A stretch of DNA of 64,000 bases from Citreicella sp. C3M06 (GCF_018860705.1 NZ_JAHKQA010000072.1:62001-126000), one strand, 5' to 3'. Counted from the stretch's first letter, positions 45,128-54,285 are shown. Numbers and translations are program-made. Notes: generated from the letters alone by a model not told the origin.

Positions 45128-46258
45128 TCAGGCGATGGTGTCGCGGATCACGGTTTCGACCTTGGCCAGCAGAACCGCATTGTCGAATTTCGCCACGGCG
45201 GTGGCGCGGGCGGCGGCGGTCATGGCGCTGCGATCGCTCATGTTCAGCAGTTGCGTGATGCCGCTGGCAAAGCCCTGCTCGTCCCATTCATCGACGAGCA
45301 GGCCGTTGATGCCGTGTTCAACCGCCTCGGGGATGCCGGCGTGCCAGGTCGACAGGGTGATGCAGCCGCAGGCGAGCGCCTCTTGAATGGCGGTGGGCAG
45401 GCCTTCGGTGTTGCCGTTTTTGGCGGTGACCGAATGCTGAAGGAAGGTCTCGGTGGTGGTCAGATGCGCGCGCACCTGATCATGCGGCAAAGCGCCGGTA
45501 AAGGTCACCTGCGCGGCGATGCCAAGATCGGCGGCCATGGCTTTGCAGCTTTCGAGCAAGGGGCCATCGCCGATGAAGGTCAGATGCGCCTCGCGGCCCC
45601 TCGCGGCGCTGGCAAAGGCTCGCAGCGTCACCTGCGGCGCCTTTTTTTCCACCATGCGCCCGACGGCAAGGAACGAGCCGGGGGTCTTTGGCCCCGGGGT
45701 GAAGCGGCGGATATCAACCCCCGAGGGCACCACATGGGCGTTGGGGTGCGTCACCCCATGGGTGGCCAGATTGTCGAGTAGGAACTGGCTGACCGAAAAC
45801 ACCCCCGCGAGGCGCGGCATCATCCGCTTGTAGGCCCGCACGATCTGCTTTGAACGCAGGGCAAAGCTGGCATCGGTGCCGCGAAAATAGGTAAAGACCG
45901 GGATGTTCAGCGCGGCCCCGAGCTTGGCCACCACCAGCGCCTGCGTGCCGAATTCCGCAAGGATCACCTGAACCTGCTGCGCGTGCAGCCAGTCGGCAAG
46001 GCGCTGGCGATTGTCGCCAAAGGGCAGGCGGCCGGTGCCTTCGATTGCGGCGTTCCAGCCCATGGCAAAGGGCGCGCGCAGCTTGTCGGCGGTGCTGAGC
46101 GGCGCGCGGCGCACGAACAGCGGCTTGCCGAACGGGTCGGCGCCATTGAACCGCCCGGTCAGCACGCAGGTATCGCCGCCGAAGGCATGTTCGATATGGC
46201 GGTTGATGAAGGTCTCGCCGGGGACGTGAAAATCCGAGGTGACGATGCAGGTCTTCAT
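45128..46258 (-). CDS. Glycosyltransferase family 4
   Basis: A 376-residue GT-B fold glycosyltransferase. The C-terminal donor-binding domain has VVPSGVDIRRFTPG (about residues 188-200), FLAVGRMVEKKAP, FIGDGPLLE, and the family signature EGLPTAIQEALACG with the Glu residues that bind the nucleotide sugar. The N-terminal acceptor domain begins KTCIVTSDFHVPGETFINRH. It probably builds an exopolysaccharide or lipopolysaccharide; acceptor and donor are not known. The ATG is preceded by a GGGGACAACC stretch. Its neighbours are not sugar genes. Confidence 0.88.
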   Translation of the reverse strand: MKTCIVTSDFHVPGETFINRHIEHAFGGDTCVLTGRFNGADPFGKPLFVRRAPLSTADKLRAPFAMGWNAAIEGTGRLPFGDNRQRLADWLHAQQVQVILAEFGTQALVVAKLGAALNIPVFTYFRGTDASFALRSKQIVRAYKRMMPRLAGVFSVSQFLLDNLATHGVTHPNAHVVPSGVDIRRFTPGPKTPGSFLAVGRMVEKKAPQVTLRAFASAARGREAHLTFIGDGPLLESCKAMAADLGIAAQVTFTGALPHDQVRAHLTTTETFLQHSVTAKNGNTEGLPTAIQEALACGCITLSTWHAGIPEAVEHGINGLLVDEWDEQGFASGITQLLNMSDRSAMTAAARATAVAKFDNAVLLAKVETVIRDTIA

Positions 46259-46318
46259 GTGGTTGTCCCCTGTCTGGCGCGCCCCGTTCATGCCGTGCCA
46301 GGGCGGGGCGCGCAAGGG

Positions 46319-47449
46319 TCAGAGGCCCTCGTGGAATTCCGCGACAAGATGGGCGACCACCGCGCGCATCCGCGCTTCGCTGCCTTCGGGATAGGGCGCG
46401 GCGACGGCGCGCTGGCGGCTGGCCGAGGTTCCATTCTGCACGACGCTGTGGATGCGCTGGACTTCGGCGGTGCAGCCAAGCGCCTCGGCATCTTCGCCGA
46501 TCAGCGCCAGAAGTTCCTCGGCAAGCTGGGCAAAGGGCACGATCGCCCCGGCGCCAAAATCGATCAGCCCTTCGGTGACACCATAGCGCTGCGCCCGCCA
46601 GCGGTTCTCTGCAACAAGGAAATTCTCGTAGATCCGCCAGCGCTGGTTGCGCCGCCGCAACCGCCAGAGCATCCGCAGTATGCATTGCACCAGCGCCGCC
46701 AGCATCAGCGTATCCTCGATGCGCGGCTGCACATCCATGATCCGGGTTTCCAGCGTGGGAAAGCGCGACGACGGGCGCATGTCCCACCAGATCTTCGAGC
46801 TGTCCTCGATCAGGCCGAGGTCGATCAGCGTCTGCACCGAGCGTTCGTAATCCTGCCAGCCAGAGAAATGCGGTGGCAGACCGGTGCGCGGCAGGTTGTC
46901 GAACACCGTCAGCCGGTAGCTGGCCAGCCCGGTGTCCTGCCCCTGCCAGAACGGCGAGGAGGTCGACAGCGCCAGCAGATGGGGCAGGAAATACACCGCC
47001 TGCCGCATCAGGTCGGCGCGCAGGGAGTCATCGTCGATCTCGACATGCACATGCATGCCGCAGATCAGCATCCGGCGTACCACCGCCGCCAGCGCGCGGC
47101 GCAGATCGTTGTAGCGATCCCTGTCGGTGTGCGATTGTTGCTTCCAGTCGGCCAGCGGATGGCAGGAGGCGGCAATCGGGGTCAGGCCAAAGCTTTGCGC
47201 ATGACGGGCGACGGTGCGGCGCAGGTTTTGCAAATCGCTGCGGGCCTCGGCCACGTTGGCGCAGGGCAGGGTGCCGATCTCGACCTGACATTGCAGGTAT
47301 TCGCGGCTGACCTGCGCGCCCAGATCAGCCCGACAGGCATCCAGCAGCGCCTCGGGCGCTTCGGCCAGCGCCAGCGTCTCGGCATTGACCAGCAGGTATT
47401 CTTCTTCGATGCCGATCCTGAAGGCGGGGTCTCGGGTTTTTTGTGGCAT
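46319..47449 (-). CDS. YbdK-type carboxylate-amine ligase (GCS2 family)
   Basis: A 376-residue member of the glutamate-cysteine ligase family 2 (YbdK). Family marks are [12 protein letters not shown] at the N-terminus (residues 10-21), the CGMHVHVEI block near 130 for metal and ATP binding, [16 protein letters not shown] near 165, and [14 protein letters not shown] near 245. The E. coli homologue has weak gamma-glutamyl-cysteine ligase activity; the true substrates are unknown. The start [13 protein letters not shown] was chosen since the upstream part belongs to another frame of the next gene. It follows the small STAS-like gene by 49 bases. Confidence 0.9.
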   Translation of the reverse strand: MPQKTRDPAFRIGIEEEYLLVNAETLALAEAPEALLDACRADLGAQVSREYLQCQVEIGTLPCANVAEARSDLQNLRRTVARHAQSFGLTPIAASCHPLADWKQQSHTDRDRYNDLRRALAAVVRRMLICGMHVHVEIDDDSLRADLMRQAVYFLPHLLALSTSSPFWQGQDTGLASYRLTVFDNLPRTGLPPHFSGWQDYERSVQTLIDLGLIEDSSKIWWDMRPSSRFPTLETRIMDVQPRIEDTLMLAALVQCILRMLWRLRRRNQRWRIYENFLVAENRWRAQRYGVTEGLIDFGAGAIVPFAQLAEELLALIGEDAEALGCTAEVQRIHSVVQNGTSASRQRAVAAPYPEGSEARMRAVVAHLVAEFHEGL

Positions 47450-47498
47450 GGCGGTCCTCCCGGCGACAGAAGACCATCCGGGAGCCGTTGCGGCAAGC

Positions 47499-47918
47499 CT
47501 AGCGCGCGGCGCGCAGGAATTCGGCGATGGTGCGCTCGGGCTGTTCGATATATTCAAGCGCCGGGCCCTCAAGGCGGAACACATCCATCTGGTAGGGCAG
47601 CGCGTTGTCGGCGATCTGATGATACATGCGCGACGCACCATAGGCGAGATCGTCGGGCGCATAGCAGGCATAGCGCGTTCCCGGAAGCACGCGGCTGCAC
47701 AGCCGCGATTCAACCCCGACCATCGACAGCGTCTGCAGGAAATCCGAAACCATGTCCTCGACCCGCGACAGGTCGGCAAGGATTGCCGTGCCGGGGCGCA
47801 CATCGCTGGCACCCTGAAGGCGCTCGACCACCGAGATATATTCGGACGGGGTCGCGATCCCGGCGAAACGAAGGTAGGCGAGGTTCCGTCGCGGATAGAG
47901 GGTGAGTTCAATTGACAT
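47499..47918 (-). CDS. Small STAS/SpoIIAA-like protein, paralogue 1
   Basis: A 139-residue cytoplasmic protein without a firmly recognised domain. It opens [20 protein letters not shown] and continues with [17 protein letters not shown], a pattern of beta strand, helix and strand that resembles STAS/SpoIIAA-like folds. It is clearly paralogous with the gene upstream: same start, same spacing of the PGT/PGQ and DLS elements, same length. No Shine-Dalgarno sequence is seen; the ATG sits in CACATATG, a context shared with its paralogue. A role in protein-protein regulation is only a guess. Confidence 0.7.
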   Translation of the reverse strand: MSIELTLYPRRNLAYLRFAGIATPSEYISVVERLQGASDVRPGTAILADLSRVEDMVSDFLQTLSMVGVESRLCSRVLPGTRYACYAPDDLAYGASRMYHQIADNALPYQMDVFRLEGPALEYIEQPERTIAEFLRAAR

Positions 47919-48013
47919 ATGTGGTCTTGAGATCTTTTTAGCACGCTAAGGTGGTATTTATTAGCTCTTCACACTCGCCTTAGGTGTGTGACGCCTAGCG
48001 AAAGTCAAGCGGT

Positions 48014-48451
48014 TCAGCTGTCGGGCCGATTGCGCCCGGTGTTTTCCAGAAGGTCTGCGACACAGGTTTCGGGCAGTCCGAGCAGCGACAGCGCCTCTTG
48101 CTCGGATTGCTGGATCAGCGCGACAACGGCATCGAACCCCTCCCAGGATCTCAGGACCAGCTGCGCCAGTTCAAGGCCAAGGCGCGATGGCGCATAGTAC
48201 ACCATCAATGTCTGGGTGCCGCCGCTGCCGAACTGGTCGGCCTTGCGGGCCTGAATGGCCATCAGCCGGGTGAAGTCGCGTTCATACCCGGTGACGCCGG
48301 ACAGATCGACGAATTGCTTTTGCCCCGGGCGCGCCTGCGGGTGCTGCATGTAGCGGCCGAACGCCTTCATCGTATCGTCGATCAGCGCGAAGCCTTCGTA
48401 ACGAACATAGACCAGTCCCCGGTCGGCGAGGATGTGAAAGTCGATCGACAT
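48014..48451 (-). CDS. Small STAS/SpoIIAA-like protein, paralogue 2
   Basis: A 145-residue protein beginning MSIDFHILADRGLVYVRYEG, with RPGQKQFVDLSGVTGYERDF in the middle and a C-terminal part (VYYAPSRLGLELAQLVLRSWEG) predicted as helix and strand. It aligns along most of its length with the downstream paralogue. The start was set by that alignment; a TTG further upstream would add 34 residues. As with paralogue 1 the ATG lies in CACATATG without an evident ribosome binding site. No function is known. Confidence 0.7.
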   Translation of the reverse strand: MSIDFHILADRGLVYVRYEGFALIDDTMKAFGRYMQHPQARPGQKQFVDLSGVTGYERDFTRLMAIQARKADQFGSGGTQTLMVYYAPSRLGLELAQLVLRSWEGFDAVVALIQQSEQEALSLLGLPETCVADLLENTGRNRPDS

Positions 48452-48629
48452 ATGTGAAATCGCACCGGTGAACACAGGTAAGTCGGTGGCCAGGGCATCA
48501 TGCTCCGGTGCATCCGATGGCCAAAGCTTTGGCGCGGGTTTCGTAATTTGCAAGTGTTTCGTTTGAAGGGCTTACGGAAAATTCCGGGCGTTGCCGATGC
48601 GCACTGCGCTGTCTGGTCGGGGCAACGCA

Positions 48630-48657
48630 AAAGGGGCGACCGACTGGCCGCCCCTTT
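48630..48657 (-). terminator. mmsA terminator
   Basis: AAAGGGGCG and CGCCCCTTT form a nine-base perfect stem 31 bases after the mmsA stop; the flanking A/T bases give a short U-tract on the minus strand. Confidence 0.75.
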
Positions 48658-48688
48658 GAATGTCTTGTCGATCAGGCGCGCAGCGCGG

Positions 48689-50206
48689 TCAGTCCATCGC
48701 CTTGAAGTTGAACTCGCCGCCTTCCTTGATCCCCGAGAACCAGCGCGCCGTGACGGTCTTGGTCTTGGTGTAGAAACGGAACGCGTCGGGGCCGTACTGG
48801 TTGAGATCGCCGAAGGCCGATTTCTTCCAGCCGCCGAAGGTGTGGTAGCTCAGCGGCACCGGGATCGGGAAGTTAATGCCGACCATGCCGACGTTCACCC
48901 GATGGGCGAAATCGCGCGCGGTGTCGCCATCGGCGGTATAGATCGCCGTGCCGTTGCCGTATTCATTGTCGATCACCAGCTCTAGCGCATCTTCGTAGGT
49001 TTCGGCGCGCACCTGCGTCAGCACCGGGCCAAAGATCTCCTGCTTGTAGATCTCCATGTCGGGGGTGACATTGTCGAACAGCGACGGGCCGACGAAGAAG
49101 CCGTTTTCATAGCCCTGAAGCGTGAAGTCGCGCCCATCGACCACCAGCGTCGCGCCAGCATCGACGCCCGAGGCGATGAGCCCTTCGATCCGCGACTTCG
49201 ACGCGGCGGTGATGACGGGGCCGTAATCGACGTCTTCGCCGCCGGTGTAGGGGCCGACCTTCAGCTTGTCGATGCGCGGCAGCAGCTTTTCGACCAGCTT
49301 GTCGGCGGTTTCCTTGCCGACAGGAACCGCGACCGAAATCGCCATGCAACGCTCGCCCGCCGCGCCAAAGCTGGCCCCGACCAGCGCATCGGCGGCCTTG
49401 TCAAGATCGGCGTCGGGCATGATGATCATGTGGTTCTTGGCGCCGCCAAAGCACTGGGCGCGCTTGCCGTTGTTGGCGGCGCGGCCATAGATGTACTGCG
49501 CAATCGGGGTCGAGCCGACAAAGCCCACCGCCTGCACGGTGTCATTGTCGAGGATCGCATCCACGGTTTCCTTGTCGCCGTTGACCACCTGAAGCACGCC
49601 TTCGGGAAGGCCGGCTTCGATGATCAGCTCGGCAAGGCGCAGCGCGGTCGAGGGCACGCGCTCGGACGGCTTGAGGATCATCGCGTTGCCCGAGGCCAGT
49701 GCCGGGGCCATCTTCCACAGCGGGATCATCGCTGGGAAGTTGAACGGGGTGATGCCCGCGACCACGCCCAGCGGCTGGCGCATGGAATACAGGTCGATGC
49801 CGGGCCCGCCATTGTCGGTGTATTCGCCCTTGAGCAGGCTCGGCGCGCCCATGCAGACCTCGACCACCTCAAGCCCGCGCTGCACGTCGCCGCGCGCGTC
49901 GGGCAGGGTCTTGCCGTGCTCCATCGACACCAGCTCGGCCAGCTCGTCCATGTGCTCGTTGATCAGGGCGCCGAATTTCATCATCACGCGGGCCCGGCGC
50001 TGCGGGTTGGTCGCGCCCCATGCTTTTTGCGCCTCGGCGGCCTTGGCGACGGCATCGTTCAGTTCTTCGACCGTGGCCAGCGGCACCTTGGCGATGACTT
50101 CCCCGGTGGCGGGGTTGAACACTTCGGTAAAGCGGCCCGAGGTGCCCTTTACATGCTGGCCGTTGATGAAATGGGTAAGCTCTTTCACGTCCTGATGGTC
50201 TTTCAT
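48689..50206 (-). CDS. mmsA: Methylmalonate-semialdehyde dehydrogenase (CoA-acylating)
   Basis: A 505-residue aldehyde dehydrogenase that turns methylmalonate semialdehyde into propionyl-CoA, the last step of valine (and thymine) degradation. The catalytic Cys lies in GAAGERCMAIS (about residue 290), with FNFPAMIPLWKMAPALA and LKPSERVP earlier, and the MmsA-type FPIPVPLSYHTFGGWK near the end. MKDHQDVKEL follows an AGGAGCC-type site; an ATG 39 codons upstream lies in the intergenic region. It is divergent from a LysR gene, and two matching TTGCGnnnTTGCA sites lie between them. Confidence 0.96.
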   Translation of the reverse strand: MKDHQDVKELTHFINGQHVKGTSGRFTEVFNPATGEVIAKVPLATVEELNDAVAKAAEAQKAWGATNPQRRARVMMKFGALINEHMDELAELVSMEHGKTLPDARGDVQRGLEVVEVCMGAPSLLKGEYTDNGGPGIDLYSMRQPLGVVAGITPFNFPAMIPLWKMAPALASGNAMILKPSERVPSTALRLAELIIEAGLPEGVLQVVNGDKETVDAILDNDTVQAVGFVGSTPIAQYIYGRAANNGKRAQCFGGAKNHMIIMPDADLDKAADALVGASFGAAGERCMAISVAVPVGKETADKLVEKLLPRIDKLKVGPYTGGEDVDYGPVITAASKSRIEGLIASGVDAGATLVVDGRDFTLQGYENGFFVGPSLFDNVTPDMEIYKQEIFGPVLTQVRAETYEDALELVIDNEYGNGTAIYTADGDTARDFAHRVNVGMVGINFPIPVPLSYHTFGGWKKSAFGDLNQYGPDAFRFYTKTKTVTARWFSGIKEGGEFNFKAMD

Positions 50207-50246
50207 GGTCGGCTCCTGCGGTATTGGATCTGGCCATAGCCTAGTC

Positions 50247-50259
50247 TTGCGAAATTGCA
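50247..50259. promoter_or_regulatory. Candidate LysR-type site 1
   Basis: TTGCGAAATTGCA has the T-N11-A form of LysR-family sites. It lies 41 bases upstream of the mmsA ATG. Confidence 0.5.
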
Positions 50260-50288
50260 GCGTACAGGGGTAATCAGGCAAAAGGGTT

Positions 50289-50301
50289 TTGCGTTTTTGC
50301 A
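50289..50301. promoter_or_regulatory. Candidate LysR-type site 2
   Basis: TTGCGTTTTTGCA differs from site 1 only in the three central bases and is 42 bases away, close to four helical turns. It lies 12 bases before the LysR start, suited to autorepression. Confidence 0.5.
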
Positions 50302-50312
50302 AAGGTGAGGCG

Positions 50313-51209
50313 ATGCGGGACAACTGGGACGATTTGCGGATTTTCCTTGCCGTGGCGCGTGGGGGCGGGCTTTCGGGCGCGGGCCGGGTGCTGCGGATGG
50401 ACCCGGCGACCGTGGGGCGGCGGGTGGCGCGGCTCGAGGAAACGCTGGGCCAGCCGCTGTTCGTGAAAGGCCCGCAGGGCTATGCGCTGAGCGAAGCCGG
50501 AGCGCGTCTGTTGAGCCATGCCGAAAGCGCCGAGGCGGCGCTGGGGCTGGGCACGCAAGCCGTGCGCGGGGCCGGGACCGGCATGTCGGGGCAGATTCGC
50601 ATCGGCGCCCCGGACGGGCTGGCCAATTTTCTTTTGCCGCAGGTCTGCGCGCAGATCGGCGTCGAAAATCCCGATCTGGAAATTCAGATCGTCGCGCTGC
50701 CGCGCATCGTCAACCTGTCGCGCCGCGAGGCGGATCTGGCCATCGGCGTGTCGGCCCCCACCGCAGGCCGGCTGGTGGTGCAGAAGCTGACCGATTACCG
50801 CCTGCATCTCGCGGCCTCCGAAGACTACCTTGCCCAGCACCCGCCGATCCGCAGCAAGGCGGATCTGAGCGCGCACCGGATCATCGGCTACATCCCCGAT
50901 ATGATTTTCGACAAGGAACTGGATTACCTGTCGGAAATCGGCATCGACCGGGTCGGTCTCGCATCGAATTCGGTGTCGGTGCAGTTTCACTGGCTGCGCC
51001 TTGGGGCAGGGATCGGCATGGTGCATGACTTCGCGCTGCCCGCGGCGCCGGGGCTGCGAAAGATCCTGGCAGAGGACATTTCGCTGAGCCGCAGCTTTTA
51101 CCTGGTGCGCCACGCCGATGACCAGAGGCTGGGGCGGCTCGATACATTTGCCAAGGCTTTGGTGCATGGCGTGCGCCGCGAGTTGACCCGGCTTGAAGGT
51201 CTGAGTTGA
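50313..51209 (+). CDS. LysR-family transcriptional regulator, divergent to mmsA
   Basis: A 298-residue LysR protein. The N-terminal winged helix has DDLRIFLAVARGGGLSGAGRVLRMDPATVGRRVARLE with the recognition helix at about 30-50, and the effector domain starts near residue 90. GQIRIGAPDGLANFLLP marks the first strand of that domain. The ATG MRDNWDDLRIF was preferred to one eight codons upstream, as GTGAGG precedes it. By position it probably activates or represses mmsA in response to a valine-pathway intermediate; the inducer is unknown. Confidence 0.92.
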   Translation: MRDNWDDLRIFLAVARGGGLSGAGRVLRMDPATVGRRVARLEETLGQPLFVKGPQGYALSEAGARLLSHAESAEAALGLGTQAVRGAGTGMSGQIRIGAPDGLANFLLPQVCAQIGVENPDLEIQIVALPRIVNLSRREADLAIGVSAPTAGRLVVQKLTDYRLHLAASEDYLAQHPPIRSKADLSAHRIIGYIPDMIFDKELDYLSEIGIDRVGLASNSVSVQFHWLRLGAGIGMVHDFALPAAPGLRKILAEDISLSRSFYLVRHADDQRLGRLDTFAKALVHGVRRELTRLEGLS

Positions 51210-51266
51210 CAAACTTCCCCCGGGAGCCGAGCCTTCCATCAATACCAGAGCGATGGAGGAGTGCTC

Positions 51267-51701
51267 ATGCAGGTTCAGCAGATTCTCAAGGACAAGCGCG
51301 AGGATGGCGTGTTCACGGTCGGCCCCAAGGCCACCGTGGCCGACGCGGCGCAGGTGCTTGCCGAGCGGCGTATCGGCGGCGTCGTGATCTCCGAAGACGG
51401 TCTGACCCCGCTTGGCATCCTGTCGGAACGCGATATCGTGCGCCGCCTTGCCGCCGAAGGTGCGGCTGTGTTGGGACAGTCGGTCGAGTTGCTGATGACA
51501 AAAGAGCTCAAGAGCTGCACCCGCACGGATGACAGCGACGAGGTGCTGCGGCGCATGACCGCAGGGCGGTTCCGCCACATGCCGGTGGTCGAAGACGGGG
51601 TGATGGTCGGGATCATCACCATCGGCGACGTGGTTGCGGCGCAGATCTCCGAACTGTCGATGGAGAAGGACGCGCTTCAGGGAATGATCATGGGCCACTG
51701 A
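51267..51701 (+). CDS. CBS domain pair protein
   Basis: A 144-residue cytoplasmic protein made only of two CBS motifs (about 9-65 and 78-130), such as ATVADAAQVLAERRIGGVVI and the ILSERDIV stretch, then FRHMPVVEDGVMVGIITIGD. Such stand-alone CBS pairs bind adenosine nucleotides and act as energy sensors; the partner is unknown. A perfect GGAGGA site stands six bases before the ATG chosen; a GTG two codons earlier overlaps that site. Confidence 0.9.
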   Translation: MQVQQILKDKREDGVFTVGPKATVADAAQVLAERRIGGVVISEDGLTPLGILSERDIVRRLAAEGAAVLGQSVELLMTKELKSCTRTDDSDEVLRRMTAGRFRHMPVVEDGVMVGIITIGDVVAAQISELSMEKDALQGMIMGH

Positions 51702-51779
51702 GCGGCGAAGGCACCCGGAAGGGGTTGCAATCTTTGACGCAATATTGTTGCGTGCCGCAAAACGGCGGAGGGTCACCCC

Positions 51780-52271
51780 ATGCGTATCGGTCTTTATCCC
51801 GGCACTTTCGATCCGATCACGATCGGTCATATCGACATCATCAGCCGGGCCACCGTTCTGGTCGACCGGCTGGTGATTGGTTGCGCGATCAACCGCGACA
51901 AGGGGCCGCTGTTCTCGCTGGAAGAACGGGTCGCGATGATCGAGGCGGAATGCGCCGTTCTGTCAGAGCGGACCGGAACCGAGATCGTGGTCCACCCGTT
52001 CGAGAACCTGTTGATCGATTGTGCGCGCGATGTCGGCGCACAGATCATCATTCGCGGCCTGCGGGCGGTCGCGGATTTCGAATATGAATTTCAGATGGTG
52101 GGGATGAACCGGGTGCTCGACAGCAGCGTCGAGACCGTGTTCCTGATGGCCGAAGCCCGTCACCAGGCGATTGCCTCGAAGCTGGTCAAGGAAATCGCCC
52201 GGCTGGGTGGCGACGTCAGCAAATTCGTGACGCCGCCGGTCTATGCCGCGCTACAGGAGCGGTTTGCCTGA
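51780..52271 (+). CDS. coaD: Phosphopantetheine adenylyltransferase
   Basis: A 163-residue enzyme of coenzyme A synthesis, adding AMP to 4'-phosphopantetheine. The nucleotidyltransferase motif is YPGTFDPITIGHIDI at residues 6-20, RGLRAVADFEYE (about 91-102) and the later EARHQAIASKLVKEIA segment match the ISSS-type C-terminal motif region, here ASKL. Length is typical. A GGAGGGT site precedes the ATG. Confidence 0.96.
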   Translation: MRIGLYPGTFDPITIGHIDIISRATVLVDRLVIGCAINRDKGPLFSLEERVAMIEAECAVLSERTGTEIVVHPFENLLIDCARDVGAQIIIRGLRAVADFEYEFQMVGMNRVLDSSVETVFLMAEARHQAIASKLVKEIARLGGDVSKFVTPPVYAALQERFA

Positions 52272-52418
52272 TCAGTTGCCGTAGACGGCGCGATGCGCCA
52301 GTTCGGCCTCGTGGCCGACGATGTCGCAATCGAACCGGGTCTTGGCCGGCAGGGTGTTGAGCGTGTGCAGCGTGCGGTGGTAGGCATAGCGGCGAAAAAG
52401 TGCGTTCAGTACGGACAT
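52272..52418 (-). CDS. DUF1127-like microprotein (48 aa)
   Basis: A 48-residue basic/His-rich protein: MSVLNALFRRYAYHRTLHTL, then a conserved-looking LPAKTRFDCDI turn and a C-terminal helix. Size, N-terminal arginine-rich helix and the following D(I)D-type element resemble DUF1127 (YjiS) microproteins, and a clearer member lies directly upstream. AAAGGAAAG precedes the ATG. The stop lies one base after the stop of the convergent coaD. DUF1127 proteins in Rhodobacter are linked to RNA turnover and stress; the role here is inferred only from family. Confidence 0.7.
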   Translation of the reverse strand: MSVLNALFRRYAYHRTLHTLNTLPAKTRFDCDIVGHEAELAHRAVYGN

Positions 52419-52477
52419 GGGTGCTTTCCTTTAAGTCCAATGGCCGGTGCATCGGGCACCGGCCGGGTGCCTATGTG

Positions 52478-52645
52478 TCAGGCGCGGCCGTAGACGGCCA
52501 ATGCGGCGATGCGGCGTGCATCGCCCGGGTTGATGTCCAGATCGAGCGCCACATCCAGCGGCATGCTGCGAAGCTCTCGCAGGGTGCGCAGGTATTTGAC
52601 TCGACGTTCCAGACGGGATCCGAGGGTTTTCAAGAGGTGGTTCAT
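52478..52645 (-). CDS. DUF1127-family microprotein (55 aa)
   Basis: A 55-residue protein with two helices: LGSRLERRVKYLRTLRELRS and an MPLDVALDLDINPGDARRIA turn-helix, which is the arrangement of DUF1127 (Arg-rich helix, then D.G/D-type loop, then helix). GGAG lies upstream of the ATG in a purine-rich GAGGGAGGAG tract. It is 59 bases upstream of the second microprotein, in the same direction. Confidence 0.75.
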   Translation of the reverse strand: MNHLLKTLGSRLERRVKYLRTLRELRSMPLDVALDLDINPGDARRIAALAVYGRA

Positions 52646-52907
52646 GGTATTGCTCCGTGGCTCCTCCCTCGTTGCTGTTGGCGCTAACTTAGGGTTTGCT
52701 GCGGTGCAGCACAACTTCCCAGAAGGTCTTCCCGCCTTGCAAAAACTGCATGGCACGACGGGGTGTCGCGGGCTCTGGTTAAGACGTTTTTGCCGCACAC
52801 GGCCGGATCGCCCTTGTATGCAAGGGCGTAAGGGGTTTGTTCATCCTTCGGCGTTAACCTTACGCCCATGAAAGACAGGAGTAGGGTGCCGCTCAAGGAG
52901 ACAATTC

Positions 52908-53123
52908 ATGGAAATTCGTTCGGGAACACCATCGCTGCGCCGCCACGCCATTCATGCCGTGCCCGCCGCCGCGCCGCCAAGCGCCGTTACCGTGCACCGC
53001 AGGCTTCCGCCACCGGCGCCCGTCACCACTAAAATGTTGCCATTGTGGAAAGCGGCGCGCGCGAGAGACCATGGCGCAACGCGCGGCTACGCCCTTGCAA
53101 GGACCATGCTGCAAGACGAATAA
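52908..53123 (+). CDS. Hypothetical protein (71 aa)
   Basis: Not recognised. The frame encodes a basic, Ala/Pro/His-rich 71-residue product without membrane segment or known motif. Support comes from a good CAAGGAGA ribosome binding site seven bases before the ATG and from the absence of any competing gene here. Composition is unusual for a globular protein, so it may be a spurious frame or a disordered microprotein. It converges on gap. Confidence 0.35.
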   Translation: MEIRSGTPSLRRHAIHAVPAAAPPSAVTVHRRLPPPAPVTTKMLPLWKAARARDHGATRGYALARTMLQDE

Positions 53124-53190
53124 GGGCGAGGCCGCTGCCGGCCCCGCCCCTGAAAGCATCCAATTTGCCGGGCGCGCGCCCGGCGAGGGA

Positions 53191-54192
53191 TCAGATCAGC
53201 TTGCCCATGGCGACAGCTGTGTCGCTCATGCGGTTCGAGAATCCCCACTCGTTGTCATACCATGTCAGGATGCGGACCATGGTGCCGTCCATGACCTTGG
53301 TCTGGTCCATGTGGAAGATCGACGAATGCGCATCGTGGTTGAAGTCGATCGAGACATTCGGCTTTTCGGTATAGCCCAGAACGCCTTTGAGCGGGCCGTC
53401 TGCGGCTGCCTTGATCGCGGCGTTGATCTCTTCGACGGTGGTCGGCTTGCTGGCTTCGAACACCAGATCGACGACAGACACATTCGGCGTCGGCACGCGG
53501 ATGGCGACACCGTCAAGCTTGCCGTTCAGCTCGGGCAGCACGAGGCCGACGGCCTTGGCCGCGCCGGTCGAGGTCGGGATCATTGACATCGCCGCAGCGC
53601 GTCCGCGGTAGAGATCCTTGTGCATCGTATCCAGCGTCGGCTGGTCGCCGGTGTAGCTGTGGATCGTGGTCATGAAGCCCTTGATGATGCCGACCGTGTC
53701 GTTCAGGGTCTTGGCAACGGGCGACAGGCAGTTGGTGGTGCAGGAGGCGTTCGACACGATGATGTCGTCCGCGGTCAGCGTGTCGTGGTTCACACCAAAG
53801 ACGATGGTCTTGTCCGCACCCGAGGCAGGGGCCGATACCAGCACGCGCTTCGAGCCGTTCTGAAGATGCAGCGCAGCCTTGTCGCGGGCCGTGAAGATCC
53901 CCGTGCATTCCAGCACCACGTCGACGTCGCCCCAGGGCAGGTCGGCGGGGTTTCGCTCGGCGGTGACCTTGATCGGGCCGCGCCCGGCGTCGATGGTATC
54001 GCCCGAAACCGTCACGGTCTGCGGGAAACGGCCATGGACGCTGTCGAATTGCAGCAGGTGGGCGTTGGTCTCGACCGGCCCCAGATCGTTGATGGCGATG
54101 ACCTCGATATCGGTACGGCCCGACTCGATGATGGCGCGCAGCACGTTACGGCCGATGCGCCCGAAGCCGTTGATGGCGACTTTGACGGTCAT
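53191..54192 (-). CDS. gap: Glyceraldehyde-3-phosphate dehydrogenase, type I
   Basis: A 333-residue glycolytic/gluconeogenic enzyme. The NAD loop is [14 protein letters not shown] at residues 6-19, the Asp in INDLG favours NAD over NADP, and the active-site segment is [15 protein letters not shown] with the catalytic Cys. [12 protein letters not shown] near the C-terminus completes the family marks. Start MTVKVAING is at the first strand. A small membrane protein gene lies 93 bases upstream in the same direction. Confidence 0.97.
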   Translation of the reverse strand: MTVKVAINGFGRIGRNVLRAIIESGRTDIEVIAINDLGPVETNAHLLQFDSVHGRFPQTVTVSGDTIDAGRGPIKVTAERNPADLPWGDVDVVLECTGIFTARDKAALHLQNGSKRVLVSAPASGADKTIVFGVNHDTLTADDIIVSNASCTTNCLSPVAKTLNDTVGIIKGFMTTIHSYTGDQPTLDTMHKDLYRGRAAAMSMIPTSTGAAKAVGLVLPELNGKLDGVAIRVPTPNVSVVDLVFEASKPTTVEEINAAIKAAADGPLKGVLGYTEKPNVSIDFNHDAHSSIFHMDQTKVMDGTMVRILTWYDNEWGFSNRMSDTAVAMGKLI

Positions 54193-54285
54193 TGGGAGAC
54201 TCCTCGCTATGGTGAATTTGGTGTTTGCGGGCAAGTCATCAGGTTCGCGGTGACAAGTCAACCTGCCGTATCGACGCGGCGCGGG

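Noticed and set aside
50289-50312. Upstream ATG for the LysR gene
   Set aside because: It would cover the second candidate operator, and the GTGAGG site precedes the later ATG, where the winged helix begins.
52655-52680. CTCCTCCC motif as sign of a CcsR-type (Cuckoo) small RNA near the DUF1127 genes
   Set aside because: The motif is on the strand opposite to the DUF1127 genes and is simply the complement of their purine-rich ribosome binding tract; no terminator or repeat of RNA units follows.
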